Shown: positions 1 to 6,057 of the stretch, piece after piece | Layout: each line of letters begins with the position of its first letter | Position numbering within the stretch: position 1 is the first letter of the stretch | NCBI GenBank assembly: GCA_035476855.1 | Contig: DATILC010000295.1 | Coordinates: forward strand, 1 to 15,118 | Origin: Solimonas_A sp035476855 | Lineage (GTDB): Bacteria > Pseudomonadota > Gammaproteobacteria > Nevskiales > Nevskiaceae | DNA length: 15,118 bases | Reading direction: 5' to 3' | Program-made: the position numbers and the translations under genes | Notes under the pieces: model-generated | What the model was told of the DNA's origin: nothing | Database searches by the model: none | The model's input: the letters and a program-made list of their open reading frames with translations, nothing else

Positions 1-1
1 C

Positions 2-415
2 AGCCTTACGGCCGGCGCGCTGGGCCAGAGCTACCGCATGAAATGGCTACTCGCCGCGATCTACGCCAGCCGCGCGCTGATGATCGCGATCTACCTGGTC
101 TCGCCGCGCACGCCCCTGACCTTCTACGTCTTCGCCGCCGCGCTGGGCTTCACCTGGCTGGCGACCGTGCCGCCCACCGCCGGGCTGGTCGGCAAACTGT
201 TCGGCACGCGCTACCTCGCCACGCTGTTCGGGCTGACCCTGCTGTCGCACCAGATCGGCGGCTTCTTCGGCGCCTGGCTGGGTGGCGTGACGATCACGCG
301 CTTCGGGGATTACAGCTGGATGTGGTATGCGGATATGGCGTTTGCGCTGCTGGCGGCGGTGGTGAATCTGCCGATCAGAGAGGATCGGCCCAGGTCACAG
401 GCCGTTCCAGCCTGA
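2..415 (+). CDS. MFS transporter, C-terminal part (5' truncated by the window)
   Basis: The frame is open from the first bases of the window to a TGA at 413-415, so only the C-terminal 137 or so residues of the protein are visible. They are strongly hydrophobic and form about four to five membrane helices separated by short basic loops, such as GKLFGTRY and TRFGDY. The tail is short, charged and cytoplasmic-looking (REDRPRSQ). The G-rich helix reading LLSHQIGGFFGAWLGG is typical of helix 11 of major facilitator transporters. The protein should therefore be an inner-membrane secondary transporter, but its substrate cannot be told from this end. A methionine at base 38 is internal rather than the start, because the frame and the hydrophobic pattern continue upstream of it. 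No terminator is visible downstream, only repeat copy A1. Confidence 0.8.
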   Translation, partial: SLTAGALGQSYRMKWLLAAIYASRALMIAIYLVSPRTPLTFYVFAAALGFTWLATVPPTAGLVGKLFGTRYLATLFGLTLLSHQIGGFFGAWLGGVTITRFGDYSWMWYADMAFALLAAVVNLPIREDRPRSQAVPA

Positions 416-430
416 TAACGCCAACTTCGT

Positions 431-522
431 TGGGCTTCAGCCCACACGGGCTATCGGTTGGTATCGGCCACCGCGTGGGCACGCTTCGCTTCGCCTCAGG
501 GCGCCTACTTTTGGTGCCCACC
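431..522 (+). repeat. Dispersed palindromic repeat, family A, copy 1
   Basis: The element has two parts. The first is a small hairpin, TGGGC-TTCA-GCCCA, at 431-444. The second is a longer dyad of GTGGGCAC at 475-482 and GTGCCCAC at 514-521, enclosing GCTTCGCTTCGCC. Two more copies lie at 1002-1093 and 1945-2028 in the same orientation. It fills most of the 222-base gap between the transporter and the small membrane protein. It resembles REP/BIME-type extragenic repeats. No transposase is visible nearby. Confidence 0.8.
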
Positions 523-637
523 CCAAGCTCGCTTCGGAGGTGCCCCCAGCTGACTGCGGCCGGGAGTGTACGGAACCGCACGGACAGTGCCAGGATCAGC
601 AGTAGAGTCTCAGCGAATCTGCACAAGGAGCGTAACG

Positions 638-1012
638 ATGGATGCCCATACAAGCATGCTGGCGGCCCTGGTCCTGTTTGGCGCTGCCGCCCTCGGCGGC
701 CTGCTGATGGCCGTTATCCGTTTCAGCGGCAAACCGCTGCCGCCGTCCTGGCTGGCGCTGCTGCACGGCCTCGGCGCCGGTGCAGGACTCACGCTGCTGA
801 TCTACGCCGCCGCGACCGTCGGCATTCCACGGCAGGCCCAACTCGCGCTAGGCCTGCTGGTGACCGCAGCCGCGGGTGGCCTGGCGATGAACCTGCTGTT
901 CCACCAAAAGGCGCAGCCCTTGCCGAAGCCGATGGTGATCGGGCATGGCCTGCTGGCCGTGGCGGGCTTTGCGTTGTTGCTGCTGGTGGTTTTAGCGGAG
1001 GGTGGGCTTTAG
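638..1012 (+). CDS. Small four-helix membrane protein of unknown function
   Basis: This is a 124-residue protein that I do not recognise as a named family. The start at 638 is chosen because AAGGAG (625-630) lies seven bases upstream; an in-frame ATG at 566 has no such site. Four hydrophobic segments are visible at about residues 7-28, 38-60, 67-88 and 98-120. The halves look duplicated: a basic turn with KPLP or QPLPKP precedes HGLxAxAGxxLLL in both (residues 30-57 and 88-118). An inner-membrane location is likely. The last residues (GGL) and the TAG stop fall within repeat copy A2, so the repeat supplies the 3' end of the gene. It is a lone gene flanked by repeats, with no operon partner. 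Confidence 0.7.
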   Translation: MDAHTSMLAALVLFGAAALGGLLMAVIRFSGKPLPPSWLALLHGLGAGAGLTLLIYAAATVGIPRQAQLALGLLVTAAAGGLAMNLLFHQKAQPLPKPMVIGHGLLAVAGFALLLLVVLAEGGL

Positions 1013-1093
1013 CCCACGCGGACTATCAGTTAGCATAGGCCGCCGCGTGGGCACGCTGCGCTTCGCCTATGGCGCCTGTTTTTGGTGTCCACC
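1002..1093 (+). repeat. Dispersed palindromic repeat, family A, copy 2
   Basis: The first hairpin, GTGGGC-TTTA-GCCCAC (1002-1017), has perfect six-base arms. The second dyad pairs GTGGGCAC (1047-1054) with GTGTCCAC (1085-1092), allowing one G-T pair. The inner GCTTCGCC block matches copies 1 and 3. The TAG stop of the preceding gene (1010-1012) is inside the first hairpin. Confidence 0.8.
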
Positions 1094-1188
1094 CGGGCCC
1101 TATCCGCGGCGGAATGTTTTCGATCCGCTATTCTCGTCCTGGCTGCAAGGCTGCAGGCGTTATCAATCACGCTTTGCCGGGACATGTC

Positions 1189-1839
1189 ATGACGCCACTG
1201 CGGATTCGTTACCAGACTCTGGAATTCGGGTGCGCCGATATCCATCTGCGCACCTTGCGCGACCTTCAACAGTTCGGTGAGGACCCCGGCGCAGCCGGGC
1301 GCCTTGGAGTTCCTCTCGCAAGCTGGCCGCTATTTGGGGTGGTATGGGAGTCCAGCGAGGTGCTGGCCCACCTTATGAGCGGCTACGACATTGCCGGCAA
1401 GCGCATTCTCGAAGTCGGCTGTGGCATCGGCCTGGCGAGCCTGGTATTGAACAGCCGCCAAGCCGATGTGACGGCCACCGACTATCACCCGGAAGCAGAG
1501 CACTTTCTTGCGGAAAACGTCCGTCTGAACGGCGGTCCTGCGATTCCGTTCGTGCGCACGGGGTGGGGTGATCCGCTCACTGATATGGGCAGGTTCGACC
1601 TGATCGTCGGCAGTGACTTGCTCTACGATCCGGACAGTGTCGAACTGCTGTCGGCTTTTATCGACCAACATGCCGCCCATCCCTGCGAAGTGCTGATCGT
1701 TGACCCCGACCGAAGCTGGCAGACGCAGTTCAGCCAACGGATGGAGCAGCTCGGTTACACGAGCAGCTACAGCAAGCCCGACAATACTGACTATCTGCTC
1801 AATCCCTTCAGGGGACGGATCCTGCGCTATTGCCGATGA
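1189..1839 (+). CDS. Class I SAM-dependent methyltransferase (Methyltransf_16/COG3897-like)
   Basis: This 216-residue protein has the Rossmann fold of class I S-adenosylmethionine methyltransferases. Visible motifs are LEVGCGIGL at residues 74-82 (motif I), the acidic end of strand 2 in ATDYHP (D98), and FDLIVGSDLLYD at 137-148, which is characteristic of the family-16 (METTL21/EEF1A-lysine methyltransferase-like) group. The upstream WES motif at 54-56 also fits that group. Members modify lysines of proteins, and bacterial ones are often labelled nicotinamide N-methylase-like, so the substrate here is unknown. An ATG at 1069 in the same frame was not taken as the start because residues from it are encoded by repeat copy A2; the start at 1189 begins where conserved sequence begins. 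The Shine-Dalgarno site is weak (GGGAC). The gene converges with the Excalibur gene across repeat A3. Confidence 0.82.
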   Translation: MTPLRIRYQTLEFGCADIHLRTLRDLQQFGEDPGAAGRLGVPLASWPLFGVVWESSEVLAHLMSGYDIAGKRILEVGCGIGLASLVLNSRQADVTATDYHPEAEHFLAENVRLNGGPAIPFVRTGWGDPLTDMGRFDLIVGSDLLYDPDSVELLSAFIDQHAAHPCEVLIVDPDRSWQTQFSQRMEQLGYTSSYSKPDNTDYLLNPFRGRILRYCR

Positions 1840-1944
1840 CATGAGGGACTGAAAGCGGCAGAGGCCTTGCGTCCGGAGCGGTACAGCGCTCATCCATGTA
1901 GATTTCGGCACGCCGTCACAATTTTCGGGATAGTCAGCGAAGTA

Positions 1945-2028
1945 GGGTGCGCTTCAGCCCACCGTGTGGCTCCGAACCCGTGTGGGCACGCTTCGCTTCG
2001 CCTGTAGCGCCTACTTTTGGTGCCCACC
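1945..2028 (+). repeat. Dispersed palindromic repeat, family A, copy 3
   Basis: The first hairpin is degenerate (GGGTGCGC-TTCA-GCCCACC, 1945-1963). The second dyad, GTGGGCAC (1982-1989) with GTGCCCAC (2020-2027), is perfect. The inner block GCTTCGCTTCGCC and the run CTACTTTTGGTGCCCACC match copy 1 closely. It lies between two convergent genes and ends five bases from the stop codon of the minus-strand gene, so it could act as their shared 3' end structure. Confidence 0.8.
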
Positions 2029-2032
2029 TCGC

Positions 2033-2356
2033 TTACCGCCCCCCACAAAGACTCTCACAGGGAATCCCGTCGCTGTCCCCGTCCAGCCGATGGAGTCCGC
2101 AGTTCTCAAGGTAGTGCCGCGCCTCTGCACAGGAATCCATTTCCTTGCAGTAGTACTTGGAACCACAGCCGCCCTGCCCAACGAGGCCAGCCCGCGGCGC
2201 AGCTGCTTCGCTGCCCCGGTGGCAGTGATAGTCACCAGTCTTCCGGTTGGTATGGCAGCCGTGGGCGTCCAGCCCTCCGCCGTGCGACCCGGCAGGGACA
2301 GGCAGGAGCAGCGCCACCACGGCGGCCGCGACCAGACGAATCTTGATCCCCTTCAT
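2033..2356 (-). CDS. Secreted YHYH-domain and Excalibur calcium-binding protein
   Basis: This 107-residue protein begins with a signal peptide: basic MKGIKIR, a hydrophobic core at residues 8-20, and likely cleavage after VPA at residue 22. Residues 25-46 (HGGGLDAHGCH ... DYHCH) form a YHYH-type segment rich in His and Cys. Residues 70-104 are an Excalibur domain with the Ca2+-binding loop DGDSDGIPCE (92-101) and paired cysteines. Such proteins are exported, and the fold is linked to envelope or nuclease-associated roles, but no enzymatic domain is present here. The start at 2356 is chosen because the signal peptide begins exactly there; the frame is open further upstream to 2458 but gives a non-signal extension. 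It is transcribed divergently from the hydratase cluster and converges with the methyltransferase. Confidence 0.8.
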   Translation of the reverse strand: MKGIKIRLVAAAVVALLLPVPAGSHGGGLDAHGCHTNRKTGDYHCHRGSEAAAPRAGLVGQGGCGSKYYCKEMDSCAEARHYLENCGLHRLDGDSDGIPCESLCGGR

Positions 2357-2360
2357 GACC

Positions 2361-2375
2361 GGGACACTATGTCCC
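2361..2375. promoter_or_regulatory. Short inverted repeat next to the Excalibur start codon
   Basis: GGGACA-CTA-TGTCCC is a perfect dyad of six-base arms, four bases from the start codon of the minus-strand gene. In the mRNA it would be a hairpin over the ribosome-binding region, and in DNA it could be a small operator. It may also be chance in GC-rich DNA. Confidence 0.25.
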
Positions 2376-2417
2376 CCGCCTTGATTCCAGACCAGTTTTC
2401 TCCTCCTCGCACAAACG

Positions 2418-2434
2418 GGTGAGGCCGACTCACC
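2418..2434. promoter_or_regulatory. Candidate TetR operator, site 1
   Basis: GGTGAG-GCCGA-CTCACC is a perfect 17-base dyad in the 185-base divergent region between the Excalibur gene and the hydratase gene. A second site with the same TGAGGNNGACTCA core lies at 2501-2513. TetR regulators bind dyads of about this size, and a TetR gene is in the downstream cluster. The link is inferred. Confidence 0.35.
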
Positions 2435-2500
2435 AGCCGCTCCATAACCTTGCGGCAACTACCGGGGTGGGTCGTCCATATGGCTTGGATGCCTACCATT

Positions 2501-2513
2501 TGAGGTGGACTCA
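2501..2513. promoter_or_regulatory. Candidate TetR operator, site 2
   Basis: TGAG-GTGGA-CTCA repeats the core of site 1, with arms limited to four bases. It lies 28 bases upstream of the hydratase ATG, where a repressor would block transcription. I could not fix a convincing -35/-10 pair in this gap. Confidence 0.3.
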
Positions 2514-2541
2514 TCCCGTTACATCCTTTCAGGAGAACCTC

Positions 2542-3324
2542 ATGTCTGAACCCGTCCTTGTCGAACGCCGCGGCGCGGTGCTGTGGATCACCATCAACCG
2601 CGAGGAGCGCCGCAACGCGCTCAACGAGCAGGTCGTGCGCAGCATCGACAAGGGCATCGCCGATGCCGTGGCCGGGGGCGAGGTCAAGGCGATCGTGCTG
2701 ACCGGGGCCGGCGACAAGGCCTTCTGTGCCGGCGCGGACCTGGCGAAGAACGCGCAGGGCTTTGCCTTCGCGGTCGATTACGCGCGGCCCAAGCACTACA
2801 TCGTGGACCTGTTCAAGCGCCTGCAGGAATGCACGCTGCCGGTGATCGCGCGCATCAACGGCCATGTCATGGCCGGCGGCTTCGGCATCCTCTGCGCCTG
2901 CGACATGGCGATTGCGGCCGACGACATCCGCATCGGCACCACGGAATCGAAGATCGGCGTGACGCCGATGATGATCCTGCCCTACATGCTGCGCATCCTG
3001 CCGCCGCGCAAGCTGCAAGAGATGTGCATCACCGGCGAGCAGTTCACCGCGCAGGACGCGCTGGACTGGGGCGTCCTCAACTACGTGGTGCCGCGCGCCG
3101 AGCTGGACGCCAAGCTGGACTGGCTGCTGGCCCGCATCACCGACAAGTCGCCGACCGCGATCCGCCTCGGCAAGCAGGCCTACAACGCGATGCGCGACAT
3201 GGGCCTGCGCGAGTCGCTGGAGTTCGCCCAGGCGATGGTGCCGGTGATGTCCAGCACGCTGGACGCGAAGGAAGGCATGGCGGCCTTCCAGGAAAAGCGT
3301 CCGGCGAATTTCACGGGCAATTGA
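2542..3324 (+). CDS. Enoyl-CoA hydratase/isomerase family protein
   Basis: This 260-residue crotonase-fold protein is the usual length for the family. The start at 2542 follows AGGAGA (2531-2536) with good spacing; upstream in-frame codons lie in the control region. The oxyanion-hole segments are visible as FCAGADL (61-67) and GHVMAGGFG (107-115). The second catalytic glutamate of hydratases is kept (TTESKIG, E135), but the position of the first (the E of GGGCE in typical enzymes) is Gly115. Crotonases usually act on 2-enoyl-CoA thioesters. Here the enzyme would hydrate or otherwise process a CoA ester from the adjacent carboxylase, by analogy with methylglutaconyl-CoA hydratase (LiuC) or isohexenylglutaconyl-CoA hydratase (AtuE). 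The missing glutamate argues against a simple hydratase label. It is the first gene of the cluster, 61 bases before the AtuA-like gene. Confidence 0.88.
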   Translation: MSEPVLVERRGAVLWITINREERRNALNEQVVRSIDKGIADAVAGGEVKAIVLTGAGDKAFCAGADLAKNAQGFAFAVDYARPKHYIVDLFKRLQECTLPVIARINGHVMAGGFGILCACDMAIAADDIRIGTTESKIGVTPMMILPYMLRILPPRKLQEMCITGEQFTAQDALDWGVLNYVVPRAELDAKLDWLLARITDKSPTAIRLGKQAYNAMRDMGLRESLEFAQAMVPVMSSTLDAKEGMAAFQEKRPANFTGN

Positions 3325-3335
3325 TCCGCGAACCC

Positions 3336-3373
3336 TTCGACAGGCTCAGGGCGAACGGACATAGAGAGTCCGT
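3336..3373 (+). repeat. Dispersed repeat, family B, single copy with small hairpin
   Basis: TTCGACAGGCTCAGGGCGAA begins at 3336 and the unit ends ACGG at 3358. The same unit recurs twice, in opposite orientations, at 5271-5330. Its end also forms ACGGAC (3355-3360) with GTCCGT (3368-3373). It fills the gap between the hydratase and AtuA-like genes. This type of short repeat is common in many GC-rich proteobacterial genomes. Confidence 0.75.
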
Positions 3374-3385
3374 GAGGAACGACAG

Positions 3386-5233
3386 ATGAAAGAACAAATC
3401 CGTATCGGTTGCGGCGCCGGCTTCTGGGGCGATTCCGCGGAAGGCCCGAAGCAGTTGGTTGAGTCCGGCGAGATCGACTACCTGGTGCTCGACTACCTGG
3501 CCGAGATCACCATGAGCCTGCTGGCGCGCGCCCGCGCCAAGGATCCGAACACCGGCTATGCCACGGACTTCCCCGGCGTGGTCGCGGCGCTGGCGCCGAA
3601 GCTGAAGCAGGGCGGCATCAAGGTCGTGACCAATGCCGGCGGCGTCAACCCGCAGGCCTGCAAGGCGGCGATCGACGAGAAGCTCAAGGCCCTGGGTATC
3701 GACCTCAAGGTGGCGATCGTCACCGGCGATGATCTGCTGCCGCGCGTGGCGGAGTTCGCCGACACCAGGGAGATGTTCAGCGGTGAGGCGATGCCGCAGA
3801 AGCTCTGGAGCATGAACGCTTACCTCGGTGCCTTCCCCATCGCCGCGGCACTGGCCACCGGCGCGGACATCGTGCTGACCGGCCGCTGCGTCGACAGCGC
3901 CGTGGTGCTGGGCGCGCTGATCCACGAGTTCGGCTGGAAGGCCGAAGACTTCGACAAGCTCTCCGCCGGCAGCCTCGCCGGCCATGTCATCGAGTGCGGC
4001 GCGCAGGCCACCGGCGGCGTCAGCACCGACTGGGAAGCGGTCTCGGAGGACTGGGACCGCATGGGCTTCCCCATCGCGATCTGCAAGCCGGACGGCAGCT
4101 TCATCACCACCAAGCCGGCCAACACCGGCGGCCGGATCGTGCCGGATACCGTGGCCGAACAGATCGTCTATGAAATCGGCGATCCCTCCGCCTACCTGCT
4201 GCCGGACGTGAGCTGCGACTGGCGCGACGTCAAGCTGACCCAGGTCGGCGAGAACCGCGTGGAAGTCACCGGCGCGAAGGGCCGTGCGCCGACCGCCAGC
4301 TACAAGGTTTCCGCCACCTACCAGGATGGCTTCCGCACCACCGGCACGATGATGATCGGCGGCGTCGACGCGGTGAAGAAGGCCGAGGCCGTCGCCGCCG
4401 CGATCCTGAAGCGCACGCGCCGCATGATGGAACAGCGCGGCATGGCCGATTACAGCCGCACGGACGTCGAGGTGCTGGGCAGCGAGTCCAACTGGGGCGC
4501 CAACGCTCGCCGCCGCGATGCGCGCGAGGTGGTCCTCAAGCTCGCCGTGCAGCACGCCGACAGCAAGGCACTGGACATCTTCGGCCGCGAGTTCATCCCG
4601 CCGGCCACCGCGATGGCTCAGAGCATCACCGGCTTCGCCGGCGGCCGGCCCTCGCCGACGCCGCTGGTGCGGCTGTTCTCGTGTCTGGTGGCGAAGGACA
4701 AGGTGGCGATCGAGGTGGATGGTGTGGCGTTCAACTCCCTCTCCCCGCAAGGCGGGGAGAGGGCGGGCGAGGGGATGGATCCCCGAGGTAGGGCAACGCA
4801 TGGAGCAGTTGCCGAGGTGAGGGGCAGCACGGTCGAGGAAACGGCGCCTGCGGCGCCGGCCCCTCACCCTGACCCTCTCCCCGCCTCGCGGGGAGAGGGG
4901 ACAAAGATGGTTCCCCTGATCGCCCTCGCCTATGGCCGCTCCGGCGACAAGGGCAACTCCGCCAACATCGGCGTGCTCGCCCGCAAAGCCGAGTACCTGC
5001 CCTGGCTGCGCGCGCAGTTGACCGCCGAGGCGGTGAAGCAGTACTTCGCACACTTCGTCCACGGCCAGGTCGATCGCTTCGAGATTCCGGGCCTGAACGG
5101 CTTCAACTTCCTGATGCAGCAGGCGCTGGGCGGCGGCGGCATGGCCAGCCTGCGCTACGACCCGCAGGGCAAGATGCTGGCGCAGATCCTGATGGACTTC
5201 CCGGTCAGCGTGCCGGCGGATTTCGCCGGCTGA
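3386..5233 (+). CDS. AtuA family protein (DUF1446) with C-terminal AtuA-like domain and repeat-derived linker
   Basis: This 615-residue protein belongs to the acyclic terpene utilisation AtuA/DUF1446 family. The N-terminal domain spans about residues 5-445, beginning RIGCGAGFWGDS and continuing through NAGGVNPQA (83-91), VTGDDLLP (112-119) and LTGRCVDSA (164-172). The C-terminal domain spans about 508-612 (ALAYGRSGDKGNSANIG). AtuA is required for citronellol/geraniol breakdown in Pseudomonas, but its reaction is not established. The start is set by GAGGA (3374-3378) seven bases upstream. Between the domains, residues 451-505 are encoded by a family C repeat pair and read SPQGGERAGEG ... PHPDPLPASRGEG, which is unlike the rest. 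The repeat end also places AGGGG before the in-frame ATG at 4907, so the C-terminal domain might be made separately. Related genomes often carry the two domains as separate genes (recalled, not checked here). Confidence 0.85.
   Translation: MKEQIRIGCGAGFWGDSAEGPKQLVESGEIDYLVLDYLAEITMSLLARARAKDPNTGYATDFPGVVAALAPKLKQGGIKVVTNAGGVNPQACKAAIDEKLKALGIDLKVAIVTGDDLLPRVAEFADTREMFSGEAMPQKLWSMNAYLGAFPIAAALATGADIVLTGRCVDSAVVLGALIHEFGWKAEDFDKLSAGSLAGHVIECGAQATGGVSTDWEAVSEDWDRMGFPIAICKPDGSFITTKPANTGGRIVPDTVAEQIVYEIGDPSAYLLPDVSCDWRDVKLTQVGENRVEVTGAKGRAPTASYKVSATYQDGFRTTGTMMIGGVDAVKKAEAVAAAILKRTRRMMEQRGMADYSRTDVEVLGSESNWGANARRRDAREVVLKLAVQHADSKALDIFGREFIPPATAMAQSITGFAGGRPSPTPLVRLFSCLVAKDKVAIEVDGVAFNSLSPQGGERAGEGMDPRGRATHGAVAEVRGSTVEETAPAAPAPHPDPLPASRGEGTKMVPLIALAYGRSGDKGNSANIGVLARKAEYLPWLRAQLTAEAVKQYFAHFVHGQVDRFEIPGLNGFNFLMQQALGGGGMASLRYDPQGKMLAQILMDFPVSVPADFAG
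4737..4899 (+). repeat. Family C palindromic repeat pair inside the AtuA-like gene
   Basis: Two identical hairpins with perfect 12-base arms (CCCTCTCCCCGC and its complement) lie at 4737-4763 and 4873-4899, with loops of three bases. The flanks mirror each other: GGGCGAGGGG follows the first and CCCCTCACCCTG precedes the second, so the whole is an inverted pair (BIME-like). The element is in frame with the gene and adds about 55 codons between two domains. Confidence 0.9.
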
Positions 5234-5270
5234 TGATCATGACCACCCTCCGACGCGCTGCGCGCGGGGC

Positions 5271-5330
5271 TTCGACAGGCTCAGCCCGAACGGCACGGTT
5301 AACAACCCCGTTCGCCCTGAGCTTGTCGAA
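5271..5330. repeat. Family B repeat, inverted pair forming a long stem-loop before tetR
   Basis: TTCGACAGGCTCAGCCCGAA and three further bases (5271-5293) face the reverse complement unit at 5308-5330, giving 23-base arms with a few mismatches. The loop holds GGTT-AAC-AACC. The stem lies in the gap between the AtuA-like gene and the TetR start at 5346. As RNA it could weaken read-through or protect the upstream transcript; it lacks a T-run and so is not a classical terminator. Confidence 0.8.
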
Positions 5331-5345
5331 GGGTGAACTCCTCCC

Positions 5346-6044
5346 ATGACCCGCGCCGCCGTGAAGAAGCCCACCGTGCGCCTCGCGCGCGAGCAGCGCG
5401 TGGACGAGATTCTTGCCGCCGCCCGCGACGTGTTCTGCGAGAAAGGCTACGAGGGCACGGCAGTCGCCGAGATCGCGGCGCGCATGGGCGTGGTCGAAGG
5501 CACGATCTACAAATACTTCGCCAGCAAGCGCGAGCTGCTGCTCAAGGTGCTGGAGCACTGGTACGAAGAGATGTTCGGCGACTACGCCCGCGATCTCGCC
5601 GGCCTGTCGCAGCCGCGTGCGCGCCTGCGCCTGCTGGTCTGGCGCCACCTGCGCTCGATCCGCGACTACCCTCTGCTCTGCCGCCTGATGTTCCGCGAGG
5701 TGCAGTCCGAGCACGACTACCGCGGCACGGTGCTGCACGAGCTGAACCGTCGCTACACCCAGCTGCTGATGGACGTGATCGAGTCCGGCATCGCCGCCGG
5801 CCAGTTCCGCGGCGATGTGCCCGCCTCGCTGCTGCGCGCGATGGTCTACGGCGGCATCGAGCACCACAGCTGGAACTACGTCTGCGGCCGCGGCGAACTG
5901 GATATCGACGCGCTGGCCGACCAGATCATCGCCGTGCTCTGCGAAGGCATCGCCGTCGCGGAGGCCGGGCCGGATATCAAGCAGGAAATGAAACGGCTGA
6001 CCCAGATCGCCAGCCGCATCGAAAAAGCATTGCCGAAGAAGTAG
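5346..6044 (+). CDS. TetR/AcrR family transcriptional regulator
   Basis: This 232-residue protein has an N-terminal TetR DNA-binding domain at about residues 17-65. It has the usual helix 1 (QRVDEILAAARDVFCEKGYEGTAV) and the helix-turn-helix AEIAARMGVVEGTIYKYFASKREL (41-64). The rest is an all-helical ligand and dimer domain ending in a basic tail. Regulators of this kind near acyl-CoA enzymes usually bind an acyl-CoA or related effector and repress the pathway. Here it sits between the AtuA-like and carboxylase genes on the same strand, 13 bases before the biotin carboxylase. The start at 5346 lacks a strong Shine-Dalgarno sequence, so weak translation is likely. Its candidate targets are the dyads at 2418-2434 and 2501-2513, which is inferred. 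Confidence 0.9.
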   Translation: MTRAAVKKPTVRLAREQRVDEILAAARDVFCEKGYEGTAVAEIAARMGVVEGTIYKYFASKRELLLKVLEHWYEEMFGDYARDLAGLSQPRARLRLLVWRHLRSIRDYPLLCRLMFREVQSEHDYRGTVLHELNRRYTQLLMDVIESGIAAGQFRGDVPASLLRAMVYGGIEHHSWNYVCGRGELDIDALADQIIAVLCEGIAVAEAGPDIKQEMKRLTQIASRIEKALPKK

Positions 6045-6057
6045 CACGGGAACCCAA

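Noticed and set aside
1069..1188. Longer N terminus for the methyltransferase from the ATG at 1069
   Set aside because: The added residues are encoded partly by repeat copy A2 and have no match to the family; the conserved part starts at 1189.
431..2028. CRISPR-like array
   Set aside because: The three repeats are about 90 bases long and 490 to 860 bases apart, with genes between them, and no cas gene is visible.
2419..2541. Longer N terminus for the hydratase
   Set aside because: The extension is encoded by the control region holding both dyads, while AGGAGA at 2531-2536 clearly serves the ATG at 2542.
3311..5062. Long open frame on the minus strand opposite the AtuA-like gene
   Set aside because: Its product is rich in Arg, Ala, Gly and His with no fold signature, as expected opposite a GC-rich gene; the plus strand has a recognisable protein, a ribosome site and matching neighbours.
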